Assembly: GCF_030908545.1 (NCBI RefSeq)
Contig: NZ_CP133083.1
Coordinates: forward strand, 1,054,001-1,118,000
Source: Nitrosomonas sp. sh817
GTDB taxonomy: Bacteria > Pseudomonadota > Gammaproteobacteria > Burkholderiales > Nitrosomonadaceae
Direction: 5' to 3'
Length of the DNA: 64,000 nt
Under the pieces are notes generated by a model, which made no database searches, was not told the DNA's origin, and saw only the letters and a program-made list of their open reading frames with translations. Within the stretch, counting starts at the first letter, position 1; every line of letters starts with the position of its first letter. This document shows, piece after piece, positions 36,315 through 45,784 of this stretch. Made by a program: the position numbers and the translations under genes.

Positions 36315-38222
36315 TTACGATACGGGCAATTGAATTGTGACTGTACAGCCGTGGCCGATTTTGCTTTTGATAACCATATCGCCGCCATGAAGCCTGATCA
36401 ATTTCTGAGCAATCATTAATCCAAGCCCACTTCCTGGAATAGTTTTAGCGTTTGAGGCGCGGAAAAACGATTGGAATAAGAAGGCCTGATCTCCTTCAGG
36501 GATACCGATGCCATAATCCTTGACTGCAATAACGAAAGCATTGTTTTGAAAATTGACAATCAGATCAGGCTCGGGTTTGTTCAGCGAATACTTGAATGCA
36601 TTCGACACAATGTTGCGCAAAACATTTCGCAATACTATTTCATCCAAGCTGATGACATGATTCGGTGCGTTAAAACGATAATTCAATGTTCGTTGGTTTC
36701 CACTGAGTTCATTATTGGAAGCAACGAACGTGTCCATAAATTGCTTGAATGGAACATCCTGTTTCGTTAATTCGATTTTTCCTTCGTCGATTCTGCCAAT
36801 ATCCAGAATATTTTCCATGAGCTCGGTCATTCGGAGTGTTTCTTCCGCCATGATGGTTTTTTGCCGATGGAATAATTTAATGAATTCAGGATCAAGCCCT
36901 GCAGATTCCATTTTAAGATCCAGCAAATCGATACTGGAGCGGATAGTAGCAAGCGGAGTACGGAATTGGTGTGACGCTAAGCTAACAAATTGTGTTTTGA
37001 AACGATTCAATTCGCGCTCTTTTTCCATTGTTTTTTGTAATCGTTCCTCCGCTTGTTTAATTAAGGTGATGTCATTTTCTACGGCGACATAATTGATCAA
37101 CTGGCCGACATCGTTGTATACCGCCGCAATATTGAGATAGAGCCAGATTTTTTCGCCGCTCTTGGTGTAGTTTAAAATCTCGCCGGAGAAAGTGCCGGTA
37201 CTTTTAAGCGAATGCGCAATGGCTTGTATGGTTTCCTTGGAGGTCTCAGGCCCTTGAAGGAAAGCGGCGGGGTCGATTCCAATGACTTCTTCCGCTGTAT
37301 AACCAAGGATTTTCTCAAAACTCTGATTAATCCAGATGATTTTTTTCTGTGGATCGGTAATCATCACGATACCGTTGGTTTTCTCGGCAACATACGCCAT
37401 ACGTTGCAGTTCCAGCTCATTCCTCTTTCTGGATGTGATGTCCATGCCATATCCGATGACAAATTCCGTATTGCCGGATTTATCCAACAAGGGATACAAG
37501 GTGCGCAGGCAAGTTCGTTCTATGCCCTCGCTATCGTCGAATTTTTCTTCATAGGTCACTGGCTGTTTCTGTCGCATGCAAGCATCCAATACGCTGCTGC
37601 GTTTTGATTCATCAGCAGAAATCCAACTTTCCAGTGTGTCGCACGGTTTAGCCGGAGAATTCTTTGTCAATCCATGGCATTTCAAAGCGGCGCGATTGGC
37701 ATATAGATAATGGCCTTGATGGTTGAAAATTGTCAGCTCGGTAGGCAGCTCGTCGAGTATATGCCGATACGGCAGTTGTTTCTGGTCGGCTACAGCGTTC
37801 GCTGTTTTTTTAGGTGTAATCTTTTTCAAGATACCGTATAGGCCGATTAACTCGTGATGCCTGTCCAGAATCGGAAAAACAGTTGTCGTATGCCATTTGA
37901 TTCTGCCATCCTTCATCTGGATCATGAAGCTTTCACTTTGTTCTTTTTTTGTGGTAATGGTCTGCGCAATCAATCGGCGCATTTTTTCTTTTTCCGCGCC
38001 CTGGTAATACTGAGTTGTTTCCAGTAACGTTGAACACTCAAAATCTCTTTCTAATTCGTAGAAATCATACAAATAGTCAGACCAGAAAACCATGTCCGTA
38101 GAAATGGAATACGACCATTCGCCGATTTCCTCGGTTCTACTCAGCAGCGATAATCTTTGCTGTTGAGAAATCAACAAATCAAAAGTCGGAAACTGTAGTT
38201 TATAGTCAAGTCTGGAATTCAT
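36315..38222 (-). CDS. Multi-PAS sensor histidine kinase
   Basis: 635 residues, no signal peptide or membrane helix, so cytoplasmic. Two or three PAS/PAC sensor segments fill about 15-395 (for example FEKILGYTAEEVIGIDPAAF). The dimerisation/phosphoacceptor helix has HQFRTPLATIRSSIDLL, and the ATP-binding domain shows NVLRNIVSNAFKY (N box), KDYGIGIPEGD (G1) and GSGLGLMIAQKL (G2). It is expected to phosphorylate the adjoining regulator. Ligand or redox signal unknown. Confidence 0.93.
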   Translation of the reverse strand: MNSRLDYKLQFPTFDLLISQQQRLSLLSRTEEIGEWSYSISTDMVFWSDYLYDFYELERDFECSTLLETTQYYQGAEKEKMRRLIAQTITTKKEQSESFMIQMKDGRIKWHTTTVFPILDRHHELIGLYGILKKITPKKTANAVADQKQLPYRHILDELPTELTIFNHQGHYLYANRAALKCHGLTKNSPAKPCDTLESWISADESKRSSVLDACMRQKQPVTYEEKFDDSEGIERTCLRTLYPLLDKSGNTEFVIGYGMDITSRKRNELELQRMAYVAEKTNGIVMITDPQKKIIWINQSFEKILGYTAEEVIGIDPAAFLQGPETSKETIQAIAHSLKSTGTFSGEILNYTKSGEKIWLYLNIAAVYNDVGQLINYVAVENDITLIKQAEERLQKTMEKERELNRFKTQFVSLASHQFRTPLATIRSSIDLLDLKMESAGLDPEFIKLFHRQKTIMAEETLRMTELMENILDIGRIDEGKIELTKQDVPFKQFMDTFVASNNELSGNQRTLNYRFNAPNHVISLDEIVLRNVLRNIVSNAFKYSLNKPEPDLIVNFQNNAFVIAVKDYGIGIPEGDQAFLFQSFFRASNAKTIPGSGLGLMIAQKLIRLHGGDMVIKSKIGHGCTVTIQLPVS

Positions 38223-38606
38223 TGATTTATCCCATGAATAAGATATTTATAGTGTTCGTATAGGATACTGATAGTGGTCATCCTGTGTAAAAAAGAATTA
38301 TTGATGTTTTATAACATATTTTTACTATTAAAGAAAAATCGTAATAAAAATATTATGTTATTGAAAGCTTTGTAATGACTGTTTTTCTAGGATTGCATAT
38401 CAACTGAACGAGCGAATCAACGAAAGCTGAGTCTAGGTGCTTATATTTGAATCAGATTTGATAGTGATTCCATGAAGAAAGGGAATATTGCGGGTTGAAG
38501 TTAAAACTTAAAACTTAAAGCATCGATTACGATGCGACAGGATTAGCTCAGTCTAAAAATAAAGCTATGTGTTAGAAGCGTCAGTAAAAATCACTGAAAT
38601 ATGAAG
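38223..38606. other. Intergenic region upstream of the histidine kinase
   Basis: A 384-bp AT-rich stretch. Apart from the promoter that must precede the kinase gene, no hairpin, gene or repeat was recognised. Confidence 0.4.
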
Positions 38607-38807
38607 TTATGCAGTAGTATTAATATGTTGACCGAGGTGAGGAGGAAGATTTGAAGTTGTTTTATTGTCCGGGATTGCTTCAATTAACGCAAGTGCGCCA
38701 GCTGCATTAAGGTCAATCGCCTTTTTTAAAACTGCGATACCGGCGGCTTGATTACTGCTGAAATTAGCCATTTCTGTCGCTAAATTTGCTATGCCGTTAA
38801 CATCCAT
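38607..38807 (-). CDS. YjfB-family small protein
   Basis: 66 residues from the ATG at 38807 with AAGGAGA ahead. Sequence MDVNGIANLATEMANFSSNQ and AGIAVLKKAIDLNAAGALAL matches the YjfB family, often annotated as a putative motility protein, of unproved function. Alone on this strand. Confidence 0.78.
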   Translation of the reverse strand: MDVNGIANLATEMANFSSNQAAGIAVLKKAIDLNAAGALALIEAIPDNKTTSNLPPHLGQHINTTA

Positions 38808-38931
38808 TTTGGTTCTCCTTGTACTGGTTGCAATCATTAGCGGCATTTGGAAGTATTATTTGAGACTGGATTTTCGTGTTTGCAGCAGATTTAAAATGAA
38901 ATTAGCGTTGAGTACGCATGTATTAAAGTTG

Positions 38932-39531
38932 CTAATCTTTTCGCAAGAACGTAGAAAAGAGTGTTCTAAAATAATCTCTCCAGCCAAAGCCCACCTTTAA
39001 CGGAACGACGAGCTGAATGGCAACACCATGATCGTTCTTTCCTTCGAGATAGAGCGCATATTTTCCTGGTTCTGTGAGTTTAATCGCTTGTGTAATGACG
39101 CCTGATGGATGCCGTGTCGCCGGGATAGTTAAGATATCCAATTCTTTTTCTTGCTCATCAACGAGCTCCACCTTGACCAGTCGCTGACCCAGCTGAAAAT
39201 CACGGGCTGTTTCCGGATAAAGTAGATCAATGGAGATATTCAAACTAGCCGGTTCCGGCACTCTTCCGCATTGTATGGGAACATAAGCGGAGCGAATTGA
39301 ATCTTTGGGAATTTCGTAGTCGAGCGGCAGATAGTAGCCTGAATAACCAATGGTTAATGTGTTTGTTTCTATCGTACAGGCGCCGCCCCGGAAACCTTTC
39401 GGGTAAGTTTCGGAAAAATCGCCTTGCGAGCTAGTGCGATATAATGCGCTAAAGGATATGAAAGCTATGATTATTCCAAGCAAAATTGTAAGTTGCTGGC
39501 GGTGGAGTGACAATTTTGGTTTGGTTTGCAT
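38932..39531 (-). CDS. Membrane-anchored protein of unknown function
   Basis: 199 residues with an N-terminal anchor (about 12-30, LTILLGIIIAFISFSALY) and an extracytoplasmic beta-rich domain with two Cys (51, 87). A stretch near 155 (AIKLTEPGKYALYLEGKNDH) resembles the FNLDEGQYTLFVTGEG of the AmoC-linked protein at 33966, hinting at a shared fold. AAGGA lies upstream. Located a few genes from amoC; no recognised family. Confidence 0.65.
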   Translation of the reverse strand: MQTKPKLSLHRQQLTILLGIIIAFISFSALYRTSSQGDFSETYPKGFRGGACTIETNTLTIGYSGYYLPLDYEIPKDSIRSAYVPIQCGRVPEPASLNISIDLLYPETARDFQLGQRLVKVELVDEQEKELDILTIPATRHPSGVITQAIKLTEPGKYALYLEGKNDHGVAIQLVVPLKVGFGWRDYFRTLFSTFLRKD

Positions 39532-39779
39532 AGGGTTTCCTTCTTTATCTTATGAAATATCTAACTTTCAGAGCTAAATTGAGTCATGAATCATCGGATT
39601 GAATGTCATTCCGCACGATCAATGTCCTCCGGGTTGTCAGAGTGATGTAACATAACCGATCCCCAATGGATTAACAAGCAATCCCTCGATGAGGTGGCTA
39701 TCATCAGGGCTTGTGGTTATTCGTCGAATTAGCCAGTAAGTACTGAATCGAAGGCTATCTTCAATAGCGTCATTAAGTA

Positions 39780-40016
39780 ATGGAAATTTTTAGAACGCTG
39801 GGATTGGTCGTACCAGCTATAGTTGCGGAATTAGTTGGTTGTTATTTTCCCTATTTATATTTGAAAGAGGGAAAATCACTTTCGCTGATCCTGCCGACGG
39901 TGTTTACATCTGCATGGCGATGATGGGGTAATGGCAGATAGATACAATCCGTCCAAGTAGTCCGGATAGGGCAGGTGCCGGGTTATGTCAGGCAGGCGTA
40001 ATCGTTATTATGCATA
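39780..40016 (+). pseudogene. ynfA: ynfA (UPF0060) pseudogene
   Basis: The ATG at 39780 opens with LGLVVPAIVAELVGCYFPYL and YLKEGKSLSLILPT, the N-terminal half of the small multidrug-type membrane protein YnfA. The frame then stops near 39920. In a shifted frame just after the break, GVYICMAMMG, an in-frame stop, then WQIDTIRPSSPDRAGAG match the C-terminal half. About 30 middle residues are missing. So it is a deleted, frameshifted and nonsense-mutated gene. Confidence 0.8.
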
Positions 40017-40139
40017 GAAAGCAATTGTTCAGATATTCTTGAAGGCATGGCACATTTAATATTATCTCGATCCCCTGCGGTGAATTTCGGTTTGCGCAAC
40101 CCGAGAGCTGTTTCCATAAGCATCCGGTAATTCAATTTC

Positions 40140-42065
40140 ATGTTAGACATTGTTTCAATTTTCTCAGCCGACGGTGTTCTTGCCAGCCAAATCCCGGGAT
40201 TCCGCATGCGCCCGCAGCAGCTGGAGATGGCTAAAATCATCACAGAGGCTATCGATAACCATCAAGTTTTGGTCGCGGAAGCTGGCACCGGAACCGGGAA
40301 GACCTTGGCATACTTGGTTCCTGCTTTTCTTGCCGGTGGTAAAGTGATTATTTCAACCGGTACAAAAACATTACAGGATCAGCTGTTTAATCGAGATATT
40401 CCAATTGTTCGGGCGGCGCTTAAGATTCCCGTGACAGTTGCCTTATTGAAGGGGCGTGCGAATTATATTTGCCTGTATCATCTGGAAAGAAGTCTGCAGG
40501 ACACACACCTCAGTTTTATTAATCGCGACGAAATTCAATATCTGCAATTGATCGAACGTTATGCGAAAAACAGCAAACATGGGGACCGAAGCGGACTTAA
40601 CGCAGTGCCGGACAATGCAGCAATCTGGCAGCAAGTTACATCGACTCGCGATAGCTGTCTTGGGTCCGAATGTCCCGATTATAAGAAGTGTTTTGTGATG
40701 GAAGCGCGAAAACAGGCGCTGGCTGCTGATATTGTGGTGGTTAACCACCACTTGTTTTTTGCGGATGTGATGTTGCGTGATGAAGGATTGTCCGAATTGT
40801 TGCCGGCTTGCAATACGGTTATTTTTGACGAAGCACACCAGTTGCCGGAAACCGCCAGTTTGTTCTTTGGGGAATCTATCAGCACCGGACAATTATTGGA
40901 TCTTGCGCGTGATACCAAAGCCGAAACGATTCAAGCTGCAGCGGATTTTGTGCCGCTGACGGATGCAATCGTTGCTATGGAAAAAGCTGTTCGTGATTTG
41001 CGGCTGACGATCACAGCGGATAACGTCCGCTTATCGTTTGCAATGGTTATGCAATCTCCTGATTTCGATGATGCATCGAGCCGTTTGCTTGAGAAGTTGA
41101 CGCTATTGACCCGATTGCTTGAAGATCAAGCGGAGCGATCGGAGGGATTGGAAAATTGCCGGCAGCGTGCGGCCAGCCATTTATATCTGATTCAGCGCTG
41201 GCATGATGAAACTGACATGCAAGGGTATGTGCGTTGGATCGAGGTTTACCATCAGGCAATGCAATTGCACGCAACGCCGCTTTCAATCGCGGAAATTTTC
41301 CAGAAACAAATGATGAGTTCATTACGTACCTGGATTTTTACTTCGGCGACACTGTCGGTCAAAAAGGATTTTGCGCATTTTAATCGCGAAATGGGATTGA
41401 ACGACGTACAAACCGCTCATTGGGAGAGCCCATTTAATTTTGCTGAACAAGCATTACTGTACGTGCCGCTTGGGTTGCCGGAGCCGCATCACAAATCCTA
41501 TACCGAGCAGGTGGTGCAAGCGGCACTGCCGGTACTGCGGGCAAGCCGGGGGCGTGCTTTTTTTCTTTGCACAAGTTTGCGTGCGATGCAGCGCATCAGT
41601 GAATTGTTGCAAGCGTGCGCTGATTTTGACTTTCCGATATTGCTGCAGGGACAGGGTTCGCGTTCCTACATGCTAGAACGTTTCCGTGAGTTGAAAAATG
41701 CGGTGCTCATTGGCAGTCAATCTTTTTGGGAAGGCGTGGATGTCCGGGGTGAAGCATTATCGCTGGTTATCATCGACAAGTTGCCTTTTGCCCCGCCGGA
41801 TGACCCGGTGTTATCAGCTCGCATCGAGAAAATTAATCGTGAGGGTCACAATGCTTTTTGGGAGTATCAATTACCCCGTGCGGTCATTAACCTCAAACAA
41901 GGCGCCGGCCGGTTGATTCGGGATGAAACGGACCGGGGGGTGTTGATGATCTGTGATCCTCGTCTCGCAACCAAGGCTTACGGCAAGTATATTTGGCAAA
42001 GCTTGCCGCCAATGAAACGGACTCGAGAGTTAGAAGAAGTCAAGCGATTCTTTGAAAGTTACTAA
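40140..42065 (+). CDS. DinG/YoaA-family ATP-dependent DNA helicase
   Basis: 641 residues. Walker A AEAGTGTGKTLAYL (about 47-60), DEAH box VIFDEAHQLPET and motif VI-like region KQGAGRLIRDETDRGVLM. Four Cys in the iron-sulfur region around 178-192 (SCLGSECPDYKKCFV) with a further Cys upstream fit the FeS helicases (XPD-like) of this family. It unwinds DNA 5' to 3' in repair and replication restart. Stand-alone gene, co-directional with the MscS-like gene 46 bases downstream. Confidence 0.92.
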   Translation: MLDIVSIFSADGVLASQIPGFRMRPQQLEMAKIITEAIDNHQVLVAEAGTGTGKTLAYLVPAFLAGGKVIISTGTKTLQDQLFNRDIPIVRAALKIPVTVALLKGRANYICLYHLERSLQDTHLSFINRDEIQYLQLIERYAKNSKHGDRSGLNAVPDNAAIWQQVTSTRDSCLGSECPDYKKCFVMEARKQALAADIVVVNHHLFFADVMLRDEGLSELLPACNTVIFDEAHQLPETASLFFGESISTGQLLDLARDTKAETIQAAADFVPLTDAIVAMEKAVRDLRLTITADNVRLSFAMVMQSPDFDDASSRLLEKLTLLTRLLEDQAERSEGLENCRQRAASHLYLIQRWHDETDMQGYVRWIEVYHQAMQLHATPLSIAEIFQKQMMSSLRTWIFTSATLSVKKDFAHFNREMGLNDVQTAHWESPFNFAEQALLYVPLGLPEPHHKSYTEQVVQAALPVLRASRGRAFFLCTSLRAMQRISELLQACADFDFPILLQGQGSRSYMLERFRELKNAVLIGSQSFWEGVDVRGEALSLVIIDKLPFAPPDDPVLSARIEKINREGHNAFWEYQLPRAVINLKQGAGRLIRDETDRGVLMICDPRLATKAYGKYIWQSLPPMKRTRELEEVKRFFESY

Positions 42066-42111
42066 ACACTAATCTTAATAAATTATTGAATTATCAGTTG
42101 GTTTCTAATCG

Positions 42112-43815
42112 ATGGCGCAATACCCAATGCTGAAGAAAAATTTTTTACTCACGATATTTTCCCTTTTCACAGGGTTGATAATTCTGATTCCCATTACATT
42201 CGCAAGTAATAATGTTCCGATGCTGGCTAGTGACCGGGATTTGCAGAAGGAATTAGCGATTGTCAAATTGAACGATATTATTCGAAACATTAAGCAACAA
42301 AAGAAAGAAGTCGACGCTAAATTACAGTTGTTGATAAAGGCTAAAACCGAGCAGGAAAAAAACAGAATCCAGAATGAATTGAACGAATTGAGTAAGGCGA
42401 TCGTTGAACAAGAGTCGTCATTTGAGATGATACTGACGGCGGGTTTGGAGCTGGAAAAAGACGATGCTGAAGCGCAAGAGAAGTTTGATTGGCAAAAGGA
42501 TTTGCTGGAAATTGTGCAACCGATTTTAAGCGAATTGCGGCAATTAACGGAGAATAAACGCAAACTGGACAATCTGAACAAGAAGATTGCTTTTTATACG
42601 TCACAAATCGCGGATATCGAAGAAGTTCTTAAACATATTTCAAAGGTTAATACACAAGACTTTGAGAAAGAAGCCTTAATGGAATTTGAGCACATTGACC
42701 GGAAATGGCGGGGGCAGCTCGATAAAAGCAGACATTTGCTGGAAATTGTGCAATTACAGTATGACGAAATGATTAAATCGCAATCCGCAAAAGAAGTGTC
42801 GGTTGCCGAGCATATCGAGCAATTTGCCACGGGGCGAGGCGCGACCTTATTAATGGCGCTCGTTGCCTTTATTATGGTGTATTTCTCAATGTTGTTGCTG
42901 TTAAAACTGTTGGGCTGGTTGAGCAATAGAAACGAAGATCAGAAAAGGACCTATTATCAGCGGGTAATCAAATTGTTTTACCATTTCTTGATGGCGGCCT
43001 TGGCTGTTGCGGCAGCATTTTATGTGCTCAGTGTGAGAAATGATCAGGTATTGATTGGTATTACGGTGCTGCTGTTGCTGAGTATTATCTGGTTATTGAA
43101 GAGCTCTATTTCCAGTTATGTGAGCGAACTCAGAATACTGCTGAATACCGGTTCCGTCAGAGAAGGGGAATGTATCCTATACAATGGTATTCCAATGCAG
43201 GTTGAAAGTTTGAACTATTACACCAAATTGGTGAATCCGTTATTGCCCGGTTTGGAATTGCGTTTAACACTGGCGGAATTGGCGAACTATGTTTCTCGTC
43301 CTTATTCACCGGATGAGCCTTGGTTTCCCTGTCAAATCGGTGATTTTGTCATGCTTTCCGATGGAACGTACGGAATGGTAAAGTGTGTCACGCTCGAGAA
43401 TGTCTTGTTGTCGCTTTCCGATGGCACAATGCCTAGAACCTATACCATTCCTGATTTTATTTCCGCAAGCCCTAAGAATTTTTCGTACGGGTTTATCGTT
43501 GTTAGCGAATTCGGTATCGATTATAAGCATCAGATGCTATGCACTACAGAGATCCCGGATAAAATGGCAAACGGGATCCGGGAAGGGCTGCTGCAGGAAA
43601 CCTATGGTCACGCATTGAAGGACCTGTCGGTATTTTTTGCTAAAGCCAACACTTCTTCCTTGGATTATAAAATAATAGCCACTTTTGAAGGCATGGTTGC
43701 GAAAGACTACTTTGCGATTCGGCGTGCATTGCAACGTTATGCCGTTGAGGTTTGTAACCGGCAGCAATGGATCATTCCATTTACCCAAGTTGCCGTTCAC
43801 ACGCGGGTTGATTGA
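42112..43815 (+). CDS. MscS-like membrane protein with periplasmic coiled coil
   Basis: 567 residues; start at 42112 or 42127. N-terminal signal/anchor (about 6-30), then a long coiled coil (about 45-235, rich in Lys/Glu/Gln with heptads), three membrane helices (about 245-330) and a soluble C-terminal domain (about 340-567) containing GDFVMLSDGTYGMVKCVTLE, the beta-domain style of MscS channels. Likely a mechanosensitive-type channel or relative; a perfect match to the pore helix motif is not visible. Confidence 0.7.
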   Translation: MAQYPMLKKNFLLTIFSLFTGLIILIPITFASNNVPMLASDRDLQKELAIVKLNDIIRNIKQQKKEVDAKLQLLIKAKTEQEKNRIQNELNELSKAIVEQESSFEMILTAGLELEKDDAEAQEKFDWQKDLLEIVQPILSELRQLTENKRKLDNLNKKIAFYTSQIADIEEVLKHISKVNTQDFEKEALMEFEHIDRKWRGQLDKSRHLLEIVQLQYDEMIKSQSAKEVSVAEHIEQFATGRGATLLMALVAFIMVYFSMLLLLKLLGWLSNRNEDQKRTYYQRVIKLFYHFLMAALAVAAAFYVLSVRNDQVLIGITVLLLLSIIWLLKSSISSYVSELRILLNTGSVREGECILYNGIPMQVESLNYYTKLVNPLLPGLELRLTLAELANYVSRPYSPDEPWFPCQIGDFVMLSDGTYGMVKCVTLENVLLSLSDGTMPRTYTIPDFISASPKNFSYGFIVVSEFGIDYKHQMLCTTEIPDKMANGIREGLLQETYGHALKDLSVFFAKANTSSLDYKIIATFEGMVAKDYFAIRRALQRYAVEVCNRQQWIIPFTQVAVHTRVD

Positions 43816-43882
43816 TTTGGTGATTGATAATTGTGTCGATAAACTTGCTGGTTCATAAAAACTTCTTGATCTATTACTGCCT

Positions 43883-44650
43883 ATGAAATTAGCTACCTGG
43901 AATGTTAATTCTTTGAAAGTGCGATTACCGCACGTTATTGATTGGTTAAAAACAAATCAACCGGATATGTTATGTTTACAAGAAACAAAACTGACCGATG
44001 AGAATTTTCCAATAAAAGAAATCGCGGAAGCTGGCTATGAGTCCATTTTTTCCGGGCAGAAAACCTACAACGGCGTAGCGATTCTGAGTAAACAAAAAGG
44101 GCTTGAAGTAGTAACGGCTTTCCCCGATTTTGTTGACGAGCAGAAAAGGATCATTGCTGCTACGTTCGGCGATTTGCGGATTGTTTCAGTGTACGTGCCA
44201 AATGGCGAGAGTGTCGGGTCTGACAAATATGATTATAAAATGAGATGGCTTCCCTCCTTGACCCGGTGGTTGCAGCAGGAGCTCAAAGTCTATCGAAAGT
44301 TAGCTTTGCTGGGAGATTTTAATATTGCACCGGAAGATCGCGATGTACATGATCCGGAATTGTGGGAAGGTAAGGTTCTGTGTAGTCAAACGGAACGATC
44401 CGCTTTTGGGGATTTGCTAAAATTGGGGTTGTCGGATAGTTTTCGGCTTTTTGATCAACCGGAAAAAGCGTTTACCTGGTGGGATTATCGGATGATGGCC
44501 TTTCGATTGAATCGTGGATTGCGTATTGATCATATTTTATTGAGCGCCGATCTTGCTCGTGATTGTGCTGCTTGTATCATCGACAAATCAACGCGGAAAC
44601 TCGAACGCCCGTCCGATCACGCGCCAGTATTGGTCGAACTGTCGTTATAA
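43883..44650 (+). CDS. xth: Exodeoxyribonuclease III
   Basis: 255 residues, full length. Active-site motifs of the endonuclease/exonuclease/phosphatase fold: TWNVNSLKVRLPHV, LQETKLTDENFP (metal Glu), SVYVPNGESVGS, LGDFNIAPEDRDV (Asp, Asn) and the terminal SDHAPVLVEL (Asp-His). Cleaves abasic sites and removes 3' blocks in base-excision repair. Convergent with the DUF4124 gene at 44663. Confidence 0.97.
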   Translation: MKLATWNVNSLKVRLPHVIDWLKTNQPDMLCLQETKLTDENFPIKEIAEAGYESIFSGQKTYNGVAILSKQKGLEVVTAFPDFVDEQKRIIAATFGDLRIVSVYVPNGESVGSDKYDYKMRWLPSLTRWLQQELKVYRKLALLGDFNIAPEDRDVHDPELWEGKVLCSQTERSAFGDLLKLGLSDSFRLFDQPEKAFTWWDYRMMAFRLNRGLRIDHILLSADLARDCAACIIDKSTRKLERPSDHAPVLVELSL

Positions 44651-44662
44651 AATATTTCCGGA

Positions 44663-45118
44663 TCAATTGGTGTTATTTTTATCTGAGAGAGCATTAAGCT
44701 CTTTTTTTAAAATGTTCAGATTATTTTCTCGTCTGTCGATTTCAGCGCGTAGCCGTTCTACACGATCCAAGTATCTTTGATAATTCCGTTCACTTCCCAA
44801 TCGATCGGGACTACCGTCTTTATATTCATTTTTAACCTCGCTGAGGCGTTTTTCTTCTTCAGAAATTTTACTTTGTAGCTTTTCTTTCTGCTCTTCCAAT
44901 TTCATCGATTCTCTACGTCTTGCGATTCGATCTTCTACATCTCCCGAATCGACGGGAGGAACGACGACAATAGGGGGTAAATTGAGTTGTTTAGCATTGC
45001 TGGATGGAATGTTTGAGTAGGTAACTTTGCCCTGTTCATCAACATGTTTGTAGATTCCTGCGCTAGCCGGGAATGAAAGAAAAATTAATGCAATCAAGAA
45101 GAAGTACTTTCTTTTCAT
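44663..45118 (-). CDS. DUF4124-domain protein (2 of 2)
   Basis: 151 residues from the ATG at 45118 (GGTGA upstream). Signal peptide to about SAGIY, then the DUF4124 motif IYKHVDEQGKVTYSNIP (about 22-45), then a coiled coil rich in Lys/Glu (about 65-140) ending in Asn-rich residues. Tandem paralog of the gene at 45161. Periplasmic; role unknown. Confidence 0.85.
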   Translation of the reverse strand: MKRKYFFLIALIFLSFPASAGIYKHVDEQGKVTYSNIPSSNAKQLNLPPIVVVPPVDSGDVEDRIARRRESMKLEEQKEKLQSKISEEEKRLSEVKNEYKDGSPDRLGSERNYQRYLDRVERLRAEIDRRENNLNILKKELNALSDKNNTN

Positions 45119-45160
45119 AAGTTCACCGGGTTGGTGGTCACAAGGTGTGTTCAATCGCTA

Positions 45161-45601
45161 CTATCTTCCAAGCTCTTTTTTTAGGGCGCTGATATTTCTT
45201 TGATGCAAAAACAGTTTATTTTTTAACTGAACAACCTTTTCTGTCGAATTGTTGATATCAGATCCAATGGAAATTTGATCCAAAGAATTTTGTGTATCCG
45301 CAAAAAGCTTTTCTTCCGTTACTAGCTCTTTCTCCAGGATTTTACGGCGCGTCAAATCCCGGTCATTTTGGGTGGAATCTTTAACTTTAGGTAAGTTTGA
45401 AGCGGATTGCGGTCTGGATTGGCTGACACTCTCTCTGGAAAAAGACGCAATCGAAATTTTTTCAGCATTGGGGATAGGGCGGTTGGTAAATGTAATATTG
45501 CCATCCTTATCAACATGTTTATAGATGGTTGATCCGGCAATGCCATTAGGTATAAGGATGAGTTGCAGAAAAATCAGAAAAAATAATATGCTGGTTCTCA
45601 T
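45161..45601 (-). CDS. DUF4124-domain protein (1 of 2)
   Basis: 146 residues. Signal peptide followed by IYKHVDKDGNITFTNRPIPN, the DUF4124 module, a Ser-rich linker and a charged coiled coil. The first of two tandem paralogs on the minus strand, 42 bases apart by the chosen starts. Function unknown. Confidence 0.85.
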   Translation of the reverse strand: MRTSILFFLIFLQLILIPNGIAGSTIYKHVDKDGNITFTNRPIPNAEKISIASFSRESVSQSRPQSASNLPKVKDSTQNDRDLTRRKILEKELVTEEKLFADTQNSLDQISIGSDINNSTEKVVQLKNKLFLHQRNISALKKELGR

Positions 45602-45784
45602 ATTGCGCTAGATGTGAGTTAGTAACAATTGCAACCATGTAATCAGTTTATCAATGATTTCTTGAGTATAAAGTTAGAAAAGAGCTGTATATTCCTCCTT
45701 ATTACAGTTAATGTTTTTTACGAAGTATGCATCAATCTGGATTAAATCAAAGAGTTATTTGGTGGTATTTAATCCATTTGTCGA

